DNA of 64,000 bases, from positions 4,324,001 to 4,388,000 of the forward strand of contig JBAJFE010000004.1 in NCBI GenBank assembly GCA_037903355.1, given 5' to 3'. The translations under genes and the position numbers were made by a program. This document shows, piece by piece, positions 49,037 through 60,759 of this stretch. Numbering within the stretch: position 1 is the first letter of the stretch; every line of letters starts with the position of its first letter. Origin of the DNA: Trichuris trichiura. Lineage: Eukaryota > Nematoda > Enoplea > Trichinellida > Trichuridae. Under the pieces are notes generated by a model that was not told the DNA's origin, searched no databases, and saw nothing but the letters and a program-made list of their open reading frames with translations.

Positions 49037-49965
49037 CGTCACCACCGCTAAGCTGCTTTTGAAAAGCTGGTCTCGCCAAGACGAACAATTCGTACGATTG
49101 CTTGGACGAGAGTTGTGTCAATGATAGCGAGCGATCGCCAAGCCAGCTGTACGTCAAATGTGGCTACTTCTTTTTTGAAAAGAAAAATACGTTGAAAGGA
49201 AGTTGTTTTATACTTTAGTACAGCTACATACTGACCCGCAACTTCTCCGAAGCAAAGTGCGAACACAAAATAAAACGGGTGTTTTTAAAAGTTCTTTGAT
49301 TAGACAAGTTATTAATTCGTAGTATATTTTTTAGCGTAAAATATGAAAACGCGGAGATATGTTTAAGCCTATGCTTATGTAACTGAGCAGGACAATTGGT
49401 AGCACATTTCTTTCTCAGCGGACCAGCTCTGACCTCGCGTAGGCTTGAGGCGAAGGATATCCGAACGCTGAAATTATCGAACGTGAGTGTCATTAAAGGA
49501 TTACGGTAGAGTGAGGGATGAATGAAGAAGTGATCGTCAGGTTCGTCGTTAACAAAACAGTACTTACCGCGTTGTCAATTTTTGCCACCTGACAGGCGTC
49601 ACAGTGCATCTTTCCTTCCAAAAAAAAAGTAAATCGGAGTATTGGCGTTCACATTCCATCGTGCCTCTCCAGATCAATGTAGCGAAGAAAATGCCAAAGT
49701 CGATTACCACACTGGCCGGCATTTGTACGACATAATATGACTATATGCTAATTAGCACTGCCGATTCCGCAATAGCTTTGCATTTTCCATGGGTGTGGTC
49801 GAAAGCTGTTTTCCCTTAACTGGGAAAAATTTAAAGGGCGAACGAACTGAGTGGCCTACAAAAATGGAACAGATTAGCGTAAAATTATGTTTTCGATTCT
49901 GTTTGTTGCTGTTATCTGTCCCATAAAACGGATTTGGATCTCGTCTCCTAACCGACCCATCGTCT

Positions 49966-50147
49966 GAGGTAATGCAGGTTCCTTCCAGGCAAGCATGCCT
50001 TCTATCCTGTTCTGCCTTCACTGACGAGTGTGCTCCCATCTTGTTATGCTCCTATCTAAGCTTAAGCAAGAATATAACTATTGTGTTTAAGTTTAGCCTT
50101 AGGGAAGGGTAGAACGGGATGCCCGTCAAGCTTACAGTATGACACTG
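49966..50147 (-). mobile_element. Dispersed palindromic-core element, copy 6 (inverted)
   Basis: On the minus strand it runs from GTGTCATACTGTAAGCTTG, through a GCAGAA-type block and the core (TTAAGCTTAGATAGG), to GGAACCTGCATT. It is the only clear copy in this orientation. Confidence 0.65.
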
Positions 50148-51149
50148 TGCGGCTAACGAACAACATCCGGATTTTGTTTGAAAAAAAAACTATACAGAAT
50201 CTTGTTCAGTTCTGTCATTACTACTGAAAATGAAAGGGTATGCAACAATTATCATAGAGGTATAATATGGCGCTTTAAACGAATGCTTTTAAATTCAAAC
50301 GATAAGTCGTTTGCTGAGGTGATTGTCAGGCTTGTCCCAGGCAAAATGTAAAATTATGTTAAGCAAATGCAGAATAAAAATAAAATGTCAGTTAAAGAAT
50401 ATAAAAATTAAATTTTTATGAGTAAAGAAAATAAAATATTTCATTTTAGTAAATATAACTTTACTATTAGGGTCAAATTTTTATCACGCTTTCTTTTAAT
50501 TTTGTATTCTGCGTACGGTAGAGAAAAAACTGTATACTGAAGTACCGAAACACTTGTCGGTATGCCTTTAGTCCCATGTTCAGTGCCATTATAAGAACTG
50601 TTCATATATAAATGCCCTTGGAAACAGAACCAGGAATACACAAAAGCATTGTGTAGTATAGAAGACTGTGTGCGTCTCTGTGTACCTGCTTTTTGTTTCC
50701 TACTGTAATCGTGTGACAAGTAAAGTGCTGACATGGCGTGCGCGAGCTCTGGCTGCACTCGGTGACACATTGAAAATAAATACTTCTATAAACAATTTTT
50801 TTGTCCCGCGCAAAAAACAAGAAGCTTAGAAAATTTATTACGATAGCTACGTCGCAGTAAAATAGCAATACTGAATAGATCTGCATTTTTCATTTTCTTT
50901 AATTTTCACGCCTTTGTTCTAGCCAATTTGTTTTATTCCAGTTTTTGTGTAAATTTAATTATATGCCATTTGCAAATTTGACGATCATCTTTTGAAGCAA
51001 GAATTTAGTGTTGAAACTTAGAAAATACTCGTTTAAAGTCTAATTGCACTCCTACAACGATCTTTGCGTATCTGTTGATTTTTAATGCTAATAACAGAAC
51101 TGGAGAAGCCCCAGATGCTGCGCCGCTTTTCAAAAAAAAACGCGGATCT

Positions 51150-51310
51150 CAGCTGTCATACTGTATGTTTGCCGGTTGTGTTGTTCTGCACTAAGTTAGT
51201 GCCTAATCATTGAGCGTACATTTTAGCCCATACTTCGGCAAAGGCGATGGCAGCATGGTTTCGAGGAGGGAACCTGCATTTTCCAGAAGATGGAGTTCCT
51301 AGGAGACGAC
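51150..51310 (+). mobile_element. Dispersed palindromic-core element, copy 7
   Basis: Begins GTCATACTGTATGTTTGCCGG and ends GGAACCTGCATTTTCCAGA, both matching the family ends. The core is diverged (AAGTTAGTGCCTAATCATT). Confidence 0.6.
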
Positions 51311-52157
51311 GTGCAAATCTTCCTATGACTTGGGACTTGCAGGCGTAATAAATAATAATGGAAAGCTTAGCTACGCAATGCGTTTTAGGTTTGTAGGTCA
51401 CTCAATTCGCTTGCGTCTTTCAAATTTTCGTAACATTTTTAAAATAAAAGGTTCCATATCGTTCACAGGAATTTCGCACGTGTGCATAAGTACAGTATGC
51501 AAAACATCGCTTTCTCAGGGTGATGATAGAAGGTACTAAAATGTTCATGGGCAAGTGAACCGGCAAACGTTTTTCCCGCCTGCCGGGAAAAGTAGTGATG
51601 CAACTGATTGGCGAGTGAGAATATATTACAGAAATGCAGTTCCTTTAATTCATTAAGTGTGACTGCCAAAAAAGAGAAAAACAATAACGACAGTTTAAAG
51701 CCTATGAATGAAACAAAAGTGAGCGTCTTAGCTTCTCGGGAATCGGCAACTTTTGGACGAGTTTTTCAAAGTCCTCCACAACCGCTTGTTTCATCGTTTC
51801 ATGGCATTCCCATGCCATTACGTGACCGCAAGGAGCCTTATCTAGTCGATACATCTCATTTTTAACCCTTTTTGGCATTTGTTTCTTCTTACATACTAAA
51901 ACGGAAATGCAGAATTAAAAAATATCGCCAGTCAATGCAGCAACCAATAAGCCGGAATTGCAAAGACAGATAACATATTTTTTCTTAATAAGAAAGCTAT
52001 CGCATGTGCCAAAATCGATTATGGAAAATTCTTTGAAATAGCTAACGTACTTGCACGCAAAAGAACGTATACAGTACTTTATAAAATAAATGCCTTTAAA
52101 GGCATCAAATTTTAGTTTTCTTGAACACAATAAAAGCATTTAAATTGATGAGCAATG

Positions 52158-53534
52158 CTATAAAATTTTACCCGATGAACGTAGAGCGGCACAGTCCACT
52201 TCCATCCGACCTGAGTAATAATGTTGATATTTGGGATAATGCTGTAAGACCGAATCAATCACAAGTCGATGCAACTCCCAAAGAGCTATTTTGTACAAGG
52301 ACGGCATGCAGGAAATATCTTTAAAACAAGCAGGATAAGAAGTTGAACAGATCTACACATTTTCCTACCTGCAGGTATTACGGAGTTGCTGCTACTAATT
52401 ATCATATGGTCAAATACCGTCGGACAAACGTTCGTAACTGCAATAGACGAGTCTGCTGTTTTTTTCACTACATTGACAAACGTTCTAACTGCAATAGACG
52501 AGTCTGCTGTTTTTTTCACTACATTGAGCTTAAAGGAATACGATGACACACGAACACGCAGGTTTTGATTTACTCTTCGAAGCCAAGGGGTAACAAGGAT
52601 TCCATTCGGACGTAAAAATTCGCTGAGCAAAAATATAGCGGTAGAATTCAGTTCGAAACCGCAGTATATTTTGTTAAAATATTTTTCACGGAAAATCTCC
52701 TCAACGTTCAGCAAATTTCCGCAGTAAAACTGAGGAGGAACAAAGCCAAGTAGTCGAAACGAGTTACACGTTTCTAACATTTGGCTGACGCACTGCTTTG
52801 AGTATTCTACCAAACCTGGTTTGATCTCCAGACCGACATTTATGCCACCGTTTGCTAAAACGAGCTGCCCTAAGTGGGGCTTACAGCGAGAGACCAAACA
52901 AGGATAATCGTGACGGCTAAGTTAAACAACGTCATACAGTCGTATAACTAAGCCCAATTCCTCCTCATATTACGCTTGTCTTTTCCCGGTTTCAGGTTAC
53001 TTATCTAAGCCACTGTTTCATAGTAATTCAAAAAAATATACTAAAAACGTTGCGCCTTACTGACAAGGAAAGTTTGGGTCTAAAAAGGAAAACTAGATTT
53101 CATTCAAGGAATTAGCTCACCTACAAGGATTCCAGCGATACAACTGAAATAGCCGCTTCCACTACCTACATTCAAGAAATGGTCGCCTGGTTCTAATTGC
53201 AAATGCTTCAGTACTTCTGCGTAAATTCGAGGAGACGATATGACCATGCCTCTACACGTTACTGGATCAAGCGAATAAGGTTCCACACATTCTTCAGGCA
53301 GAAATAAGCGGCGATCGACTGACCTGAACATATGAGACAATGGAAACACGCGTAAAGGTCCATCGAAGTGCAAAGTACGTAAAGATGACATAAAGATTAA
53401 CAAAAAGACCATGTCTAATATTTGGAAAAACGGTACCTCATTGCTATTTCATCTGCAGTGCGCATTTCCGTGCATAACAATACTCTGTCCACCATAGCGT
53501 GATTGGTCAGCGTCGAAGAAACGTATGAACCCAT
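52158..53534 (-). CDS. PCMTD-family protein (isoaspartyl O-methyltransferase-like), 4 exons
   Basis: The PCMTD1/2 group keeps the PCMT AdoMet-binding fold; the vertebrate proteins act as Cullin-5 substrate adaptors. The exons are 53534-53437, 53323-53121, 52854-52369 and 52285-52158 (915 nt, 304 aa). The ATG gives a Gly at position 2 (MGSYVSS), as in the human MGGAVSAG N-terminus, a possible myristoylation site. Exon 2 has SVDRRLFLPEEC, SSPRIYAEVLKHLQLEPG and the AdoMet motif FLNVGSGSGYFSCIAGILVG. Exon 3 has INVGLEIKPGLVEYS and YCGNLLNV, then NKIYCG and LRPNGILVTPW. The last exon (LWELHRLVIDSVL) matches the helix after the catalytic domain. The long C-terminal tail with the SOCS-like part of vertebrate PCMTDs is absent. 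Exon 3 carries a tandem duplication (52424-52526). Confidence 0.85.
52424..52526. repeat. Tandem duplication inside PCMTD exon 3
   Basis: A 52-nt unit (52424-52475) is followed directly by a 51-nt copy (52476-52526). They differ only by one missing G near the start. On the coding strand the product repeats VVKKTADSSIAV. The near identity suggests a recent event. Confidence 0.92.
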
Positions 53535-53780
53535 TGGCAAAGCCTCCACTTAACATCAAACCGCATGCGCAGATATGGAGGGCAGCATCGTTTTCCCGCT
53601 TTAAAGGACCATGAAAATTGGCAAACTCGACATGCTTACTTAAATAATTTACGAAGTATATATGTGATGGTAAAGTTGAATGATATTCTGAAAGCTAGCA
53701 GACATTCGTAGAAAAATATCGCTCTTTCTCTACCGTTAATTACATGATTTGCAAGTACAAATTAAAACATATCGGTTGCA

Positions 53781-53896
53781 TTAGGCTCGTTTATTCTTGT
53801 GAAGAAGACCAGAGCCTTTGGCATACTTCATACCCCACCTTCAGCAAGACGCGTCTTGAAGGCTTTGAATTTCTCCGCGCGAATAAACGAGCCTAA
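53781..53896. mobile_element. 116-bp element with perfect 16-bp terminal inverted repeats
   Basis: TTAGGCTCGTTTATTC at 53781-53796 is exactly complementary to GAATAAACGAGCCTAA at 53881-53896. The interior is non-coding and partly self-complementary (GAGCCTTTGG and GAAGGCTTTG). This fits a MITE. No clear target-site duplication was seen. Confidence 0.75.
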
Positions 53897-54944
53897 CCTT
53901 ACTAAGATACTTTGAATATGGATGCCTACATATCCGTCAAGAGACGCCCGATATATCAACAAATTACGACTGAAATGATAAAAAAATGTACGCGCTTTTT
54001 CGTTGGTTGAAAATCTCATTACGAATAAAGCTAATCGCTGTACTGGAAGTCAGCCAGTGTTGTAAAACTTTTTCGCGCCATTTTGAGAATAGCGTTTGAC
54101 GAGTCCATTAAAGGACAACTTACTTTAGATTTTCACGCTCCGAATGGCAGGAAACAAACAGAACACATTGCAACGCGCATACTTGCGAAGAGGAATAAAC
54201 AAACTATGCAACGTTAGCCAGCCAGTGTCAAGCAAACGTTGCATACGCTCATCCGGGAGTCAGGTTACTTAAAAAGTGACAAAAAAATTTTTATTGCGGC
54301 TGGAAACATATCGAAGTAAGACTATGCTCTGCTGAATGTTTTGAGAATCAGCTTAGGGCTTCTACAGGGACGTTGATGCTTCGGCAAAATAAGTTTTAAT
54401 TCTTCCTATATTGAAGCGAACTTAAATCATAGGTTATTAGTGCCAAAAGCTGATTGAGCTAAAAGCGATGCGCTTAAAGTCCACTGCTCACATCCAACTG
54501 GCTGATACGGGACGCTAGTTGGTTTATTTACTTTTGAGCAAAAAGAATCAAACTAATGCTGCCCAAATAAAATTAGTGTACAACCAAGAATAGTCAAATT
54601 TCTTCCTGCTAACGCCGACTTCCGAGCTTTTTTTCTTTATAAGACCAAGACCGACGTTTTTTAAAGATTTGTCAGTGCTTAATGAATAAACAGCCTAAGT
54701 CAAACTGTTATAAATTTTAAGTAAAGACAAAACAACTACAGAACGTTTTTTCTTCATGTCAACTTTTAAACTCCGTTTTCGTTCTTACTGTAGAGCAGAG
54801 CCTAATAACCAAGTAACAAAATCGTTTTAGGCTAATGTTTCAGGAATGCGGGATTTCTAATAACAGCAAAGGTATTCGATCAAAGCTTAAGAAGCAAATG
54901 CTGCTTTTTCGCGTCCAAAGCAAAAAATGCATCTTATCCCACTG

Positions 54945-55110
54945 CTGCCACACTGTGATACTGTAAGTTTTCTGACAATTACCTTTTGCCCATAATAAAG
55001 CCTGAAGGTAAGGCTAATGTTTTGGCTTAAGCTTATGCTACGGCTGAACAAGATGGCAGATATACTTGCCAAAAAACCTGCATTTTTCATTTGGTAGGAG
55101 CGGCTAAGCG
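54945..55110 (+). mobile_element. Dispersed palindromic-core element, copy 8
   Basis: Contains GATACTGTAAGTTTTCTG at the left, the core AAGCCTGAAGGTAAGGCT facing TTTTGGCTTAAGCTTATG, a GAACAAGATGGC block and AACCTGCATTTTTCA at the right. Confidence 0.65.
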
Positions 55111-55983
55111 ACGCGATTACAATAGACTTTTCGTTTCCTGAAAATAATTGTATTTGCAGTACGATTGTTAAGATGCAGTTGGCTTGGCGTTCATCATATC
55201 GATTGTATTTCGTAAGATAAGAGAAGGAGAATTAACTGAATAGCGTATTGTCCAAATAAACGAGTCGCTACGCTTCTATATAAGTTCTTACGTTACGCGT
55301 GAACTGTTGCACTGGACTTCTGGAAAAACGAAGCGTCATGACATAAGCTTTCCCAGCGGCAAACAGTTTTCCGTTTCCAGCCATGCAGCAACGTTTGCTC
55401 ATGTGCTTTTATCAGTAGTTGTAATCATCATGGTGTGGTTAGCAATCTGACTAACATTGACAGTCGACATTTCGGTTGGTTGATGCCCTGCTGAAAAGCA
55501 ATTCAGTGCTACAGAAATACTGCTCGGACGCTTATTCATCGAAAATGCTTTTATGGAACCGTTAGTACCTACCGAATTGCCTTTAATGCTTCATTTTTGT
55601 TTGCTACGTCATCAATGGCTTCTTTCTTAGGAAATTTTTATGAGTACTCGAGACAAGTCGGATAAACGTGGGAAATTTCCTTTCCTTAAAAAGCAAGGCA
55701 TCACGCTGCTGCTTTGATTGTACACACGCACAAACACAAGCTGTTTCGAACACTTAGTTGGGTCTTACACGGCCGCTCAAGAAGCTAAGTAAACAGCAGA
55801 AACGCACTTGATTTGTGGAAGCGGTAAACAAATAATAAATGCTCGTTAGGCGAGGCGTCAGATTTTGGCTCGCCGTTCTCCTTCATCAGCAAGTTATCTG
55901 GGAGATCAGTCGAACGTCCGATATAAAGTGATTATGCATATTAAGTACTCCGCCGCGACCTAAAAGAAGCCTAAATTGCAAAT

Positions 55984-58934
55984 ATGCCTTTGGCAAAATT
56001 TTTTAAAACTACCGCATGTTTGCTCATTTGCTTGAATCTTCTTCTATGGAAAAGAGAAATATTCCAAAACCAAATATTGGAGCGTCTTTATCAGCCACGA
56101 CTTGCTCAGTGCATGACGAACACTTATCTCCTGCTGGAAAAGATTGCATTGGAATACGGGCTCGTAGATGTGCGCAAGGATTCGTGTTTACGAAATGCGT
56201 TAGACGTAGCTACGGCCCTGAGCGCTCTTGACAACAATGTTACACTCAGGGCACCGCAATTTTTGCCCGCACTACTTCCGTCTCGACCAAAATGGATAAT
56301 CGTTGTGCAGGTACACGATCGCGTGGATTACTTGAAAGAATTGGTGCATTCATTGGAACATGTTCGAAACATAGGAGACGCATTGCTAGTCTTCAGTCAT
56401 GACGTCTATTCGACAAAAATAAACTCGATCGTTGAAGCCATCAAATTTTGCAAAACTGTGCAATTGCTGTATCCGCTCCGTCTGGAACTATTTAAAAATT
56501 TTCCGAACGGAAACGACGGCAGTTGCTCCCAAGCAAGCAACAACAAGTAAGCGATTTTGAAAAATTTTAAAAAATTGCTAAAATGAATTAACTATGCGGA
56601 TGTTAAGTAGCTGTCGCAAGGGTCAGCTCCGTTCGTCGAAGGTAGCAAGTTTGGCACAAATCAAGCATCACTGGTGGTGGAAGGTTTGCTGTTTAATAAA
56701 AGTGTTGCCTCAGCGAGACCAACATTAGGTCCTTGAAGGCAATACAAGTGTTCGAGCATATCGTGCCGCAGTCTGATTACGACGGATGGGTGCTTTTCCT
56801 TGAGGAGGATAACTATGTTTCACCAGATCTCCTGAACATCCTGGACAAAATAATAGCAAATAAAAAGAGGTAAGCCATCCGTACTACGCACTATAAAATG
56901 ATTTCAAAAGTTTTTTAACCGCTGAAATATTTTGATACAACGTATAAGCGTTAATTTGAAAAGCCTTCCAAACTAAAGCATGCCAGAAATAATAGTAAGT
57001 ATAGATGAGTAACGAAAAAATAAGCGCGCGGCGCTTTTTCTAAAGGCTCTAAGGACCGGGCAAAACTTTGTTAATTTATCCAACCTCAGTCAGCCCTACT
57101 AGTAACATTCATTGCTGAAAGAACAAACGACGGATTTCACGTGAGCAGTAAGGGATTTCCTATATCTTCTTTGAATTTACTAACGTAAAAACGCGTTGCA
57201 AGTGCTTTCGTTTGTTTCGCGCTAAAATCAAACATTTCAAATTTTTTGTCCATCCCCTGCGCCCTCAACAGTTTCCTTATTAGCCAGCCTGTTCTTCTTC
57301 ATGTTAAACTGTTAAAATTTATTTTATGGCTGCGAAAGCTTATTTTGAATCGTTTCTGTTACGCTAAAGAATAATTATACATTAGATAGATGCATATTTT
57401 CCTTATCTTTGGAGTGATACCAATCATCAGTGCGAAGTGAGAGAAAGTACCTGCAGCTACTTAACATTTATAGTAAGACGTTCAAAAGTTCGAATTTTCA
57501 AAACTGTGATTATCAGGAGAGAGAAAACCATTACGGTAGGACTTGGTCGCTCGAACTAGTTGTTGCAGAAAGTAGTTCTGATAATCAGCAATTCGGACAT
57601 CACGGTATGACCTGTATTTTCAGTTTTCTTTCTTTTAATTTTGTTAAAACTAATTTCCAACTTTGCTTCTCGTGCTTGATACATACCGTACCCGTTTAAC
57701 GTAGTAAAGTTAAAAGTAAAAACCCTCAGAACTATTGCATCGCCCGCGATACTACCAATATGAAGCTACTAGTATTTTCGGCAGCCAATATTGCTAAGAC
57801 TTCCAAGATGCCCTGCCAGTAAAAATTTTGTTCATTTAAAATTTCTTGCTTCCCAGCCAATTGAAATAAACAAAAATTCAAGTAATGCTATTTCTGCCGT
57901 ATCTGCCATGCGCAACTGCACTTTGCATTGTTCCCATTGGTTCAATTATTCGTTGCAGCATATGCGAAGCATGTGAATTCCTAGTTCTCGGTAACTACAA
58001 GGTTCTCACTGAATTTCTTTCCCCTGCTCAAGTACGTAGTGGAAACAGCATTGAGCTACGTAATCACGAGACTTACTTTCCAGGTCGAAGTGGTGCAGTG
58101 GTTCTCCTCCCAACACAACTTGGGACTGGCCTTCAAAAAATCACTATGGATGGAAATCAAGAAGCATGCAAAGGTGACCTCCTCTTGCAAAACAAATCCG
58201 ATGACGACCTGATCTAGCGCCTTCGACAAAATAAGCCAATTCGATTAAGTACTTAGCTTTCGGGATGATCTAGTCCCATCAAATAGCGGGAGAGAGAGAA
58301 TGATGACCATAAGACTAAAACGTCCTGAAATCTACGCATACTGTTTTCTGTAATTTATCCTAACAACCTGCGCATCCATTCTTTGGTAAGGCGCTTGTTT
58401 TGGTATTCTACCGATATGCTTACAAAAACTAGGAGAGAACCATGAAAGTGCCACAGGACATCCAGCCTTTCAGAATTATTAGAAACAGTCTAATGTATTA
58501 TGATAGATAATGTAAACAGTTATTAAATCATCAATGAAATGAACGATTTAGACCTTCTGCACTTACAATGACTACAACTGGGATTGGACTTTGAACTACA
58601 TTAGCATGCGTATTCTGGCGAAGCGCTGGAAAGCAATTTTGGTAAAAAAGCCACGGGTATTTCACATCGGAGATTGGTAAGCAAACCGTGTCACACCTAC
58701 GCCAAACTACCTATTTATCATTACTGCAGCGGAGTACACAAAAGAAGTGGACAATGCACAAAGTCGCTGAACAGAGTAAAACTATATTTGGAAAAAACGG
58801 CATCTCACGAAAACGTAAGTACCATTGTGGTCAGCCTAGCACTACCAACGATCCGCAAAACCAGTTCGCCAAACGGCGCTTGGGCGGACAAACGCGATCA
58901 CCTGCTTTGCCTATGGTACCTGCATTCCGTTTGA
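55984..58934 (+). CDS. Second MGAT2-like N-acetylglucosaminyltransferase (diverged paralogue)
   Basis: The exons are 55984-56546, 56611-56683, 56739-56869, 57959-58031, 58084-58173, 58552-58676 and 58730-58934 (419 aa). The number, order and phases match MGAT2 at 47261; exons 3, 5 and 6 have identical lengths (131, 90, 125 nt). A TM segment near residues 8-22 is followed by a shorter stem. Conserved pieces are IIVVQVHDRVDYLKELV, VFSHDVYS, QIKHHWWWK, VLFLEEDNYVSPD, HNLGLAFKKS, YNDYNWDWTL, PRVFHIGDCGVHK and NGAWADKRDHLLC. Differences at conserved sites include H to N after LEED and loss of one His in the CG-x-HH block. The equivalent of the GC-donor intron here uses GTTTGC and an AAG acceptor. 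It may be active with altered substrate use, or weakly active. Introns 3 and 5 are enlarged. Confidence 0.92.
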
Positions 58935-59486
58935 AAAAAAATTCAAATTTTTAAATCACTACCGTTTCGCGGGGGGACCGCGCAAAACTCTGCCATTACT
59001 AAAACAAAGCATCGTTCGCCAGATAATGTTAAAACTTACGCGCTAAAAAATACTAGTCTAATAAATATTCAGCGCGCATTAAACGGCGCCCCTTCGGCGG
59101 CTGTTGGAGAAAAAATACAAAATGATTTAATTCGGTCCGTTTCTTCGCAACTAGGATATTTAAAAGATAAAAGCTGCCGCGAAACAAAAGTACCCGTTCG
59201 TTGAGCCGTTAAACAAACGCTTTAGTAGATAGTCATTCATTCTCAAAGAAATGCACCCAATCGACGACGACTGTCAATCGCCTGGGCTCTGAGGTGGAAA
59301 ATCAGCATTGTGACGAACGGTGAACTTGCCTACAGTACAGTATTTAAAAATAATCAAGATTGCACAAAGTGCAGTACGTACGCTTTGAAGGTGGTGACCT
59401 GTCGAATGGACCATACTGCTCTTCGAGTTCGTGAAAACGATCTATAAGGCAGAATAATTCAATTTAATCGATTAGCAAATTTAAAC
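58935..59486. other. No supported gene
   Basis: Short 3' flank of the second MGAT2 copy. No repeat or gene is seen. Confidence 0.45.
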
Positions 59487-59753
59487 ATGACTTTTACCAA
59501 TCGTTGCACCAACAGTTACGGTGATCTCGTTACTATCCGCCGAGTCGTCGTCACCTTGAAAAGGAAAAGTGAAAGGCAAAAAAAAGTCGATAAGGAAAGT
59601 GCGTACCGCTTCCGCCCTCCTCTGCCGCGCTTGAAAAGACGTCCGCGTCGGCGCCTACAACGTAAACATCAGACGAACAGTCCAGAAAACCTTACGCAAA
59701 CCTTCCCGACGACTAACGGCATTCTTCTGAACGGCGCAGGAATTGTTGGCTAA
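59487..59753 (+). CDS. Small, very basic hypothetical protein (88 aa)
   Basis: A single-exon frame from ATG 59487 (context AAACATGA) to TAA. The central part is strongly basic (LPRLKRRPRRRLQRKH) and the end is neutral (NGILLNGAGIVG). It ends 47 nt before the 3' end of the convergent ZC3H11A-like gene. The composition would fit a nucleic-acid-binding or ribosomal-type peptide, but no family is recognised and it may be spurious. Confidence 0.3.
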   Translation: MTFTNRCTNSYGDLVTIRRVVVTLKRKSERQKKVDKESAYRFRPPLPRLKRRPRRRLQRKHQTNSPENLTQTFPTTNGILLNGAGIVG

Positions 59754-59800
59754 GGGTACGTCTGCAAAAAATGCTGATAGTATTGTTCAGAAAATTTGAG

Positions 59801-60311
59801 CTACAAACGCGTACTGGGCGGCGGCTCTTCAGCAGCTCCGGCAGCCTGACTGTACGTGTCGGCAGGCTTACATCGCTTTAAGCGGTATTTTTGTCCAAAA
59901 ATAGAAGAACACTTTTGAAGATAAATTTTCTTAAGCGAACTCAACTCACGATCAATTTTTGGAGGATTATAGTCCGTGTAGGACAACTTCTCGTCACGCG
60001 GTTTTGTATGCTTGAAGAGACAATGCTTCTTCAAGCAACCACTCGGTTGATTTTCCCAATAGCACGGCGTCTGTATCCGAGGATTGTCAATAACCATATG
60101 TCTATACGGGCAGTTGGCCCTAACGCATCGATTGTTTTGCCATGCCTTGCAAACCAGCTCGGTACCGAGAGCCGGTTCGGAATGGCGAAAGCAACAACGA
60201 GCTCCCTAAAAATTGATAAAGCATTAATTGGCCCGAACGCAGCATCTTCATATTCACCTTAGCACATTTGGAATAATAGTAGAAGTAACAATCATCCCCG
60301 GAGGAAGACAT
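59801..60311 (-). CDS. ZC3H11A-like CCCH zinc-finger protein, compact
   Basis: ZC3H11A associates with the TREX mRNA-export machinery in the nucleus. Two exons, 60311-60258 and 60205-59801, join in phase 0 (153 aa). The N-terminus DDCYFYYYSKCAKGARCCFRH matches the first CCCH finger; ELVCKAWQNNRC then CPYRH is the second and TPCYWENQPSGC then CLFKH the third. The three-finger layout and the CYWENQP motif equal the vertebrate N-terminus. The long vertebrate C-terminal part is missing; only about 65 basic and polar residues follow. The start ATG is the one directly before SSSGDDCYF. It lies 448 nt downstream of the SGSM3 stop on the same strand. Confidence 0.9.
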
Positions 60312-60759
60312 CAGGCTGTTCAACGTCTCTTTGCCACACTATACCCAACGCATCCGAGCGAATGACAACTGTATGCAAATAAAGAAAAGATAACTCAAAG
60401 CTGACAAGTCGAAACAGTCCGATACTGGAAGGCAATAACAGCCTGGCAGTTGTACGCGTGTTGAACCAACTGCGATCAACTTTACTCTCGAATGTTGGGA
60501 CGGAATAAAGTTGCTCAAAATTTCAAACCAACGAAGCGCTATGGAAAAATTTCGAAAGTGCGCAAGCAGAGCTGCACGCTGACTAGAGGTGAGTCGGATT
60601 ATGGCAAACTCGCCAAGACGGGAATGATCAAAGCAAGATTCGTACGGAAAAATAATGACTAGTACAGGAATGTTGGAACTTGTTTGTTTGATTCAACTTT
60701 GGCAAAAAATATTAGCGCGTGAGCAAAAGAGCACTGGATGTTGGAGTCAACTTCTTCGG

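Larger units (their letters stand above)
49037..52157. other. Intergenic; two repeat copies, no supported gene
   Basis: Lies between the 3' ends of MGAT2 (plus) and the PCMTD-like gene (minus). It holds dispersed elements at 49966-50147 and 51150-51310. Several A/T-rich open frames show no features. Confidence 0.45.
53535..55983. other. Intergenic; two repeat elements, no supported gene
   Basis: Holds a short element with perfect terminal inverted repeats (53781-53896) and a dispersed element (54945-55110). It separates the divergent PCMTD-like and second MGAT2 genes and should contain both promoters. Confidence 0.45.
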
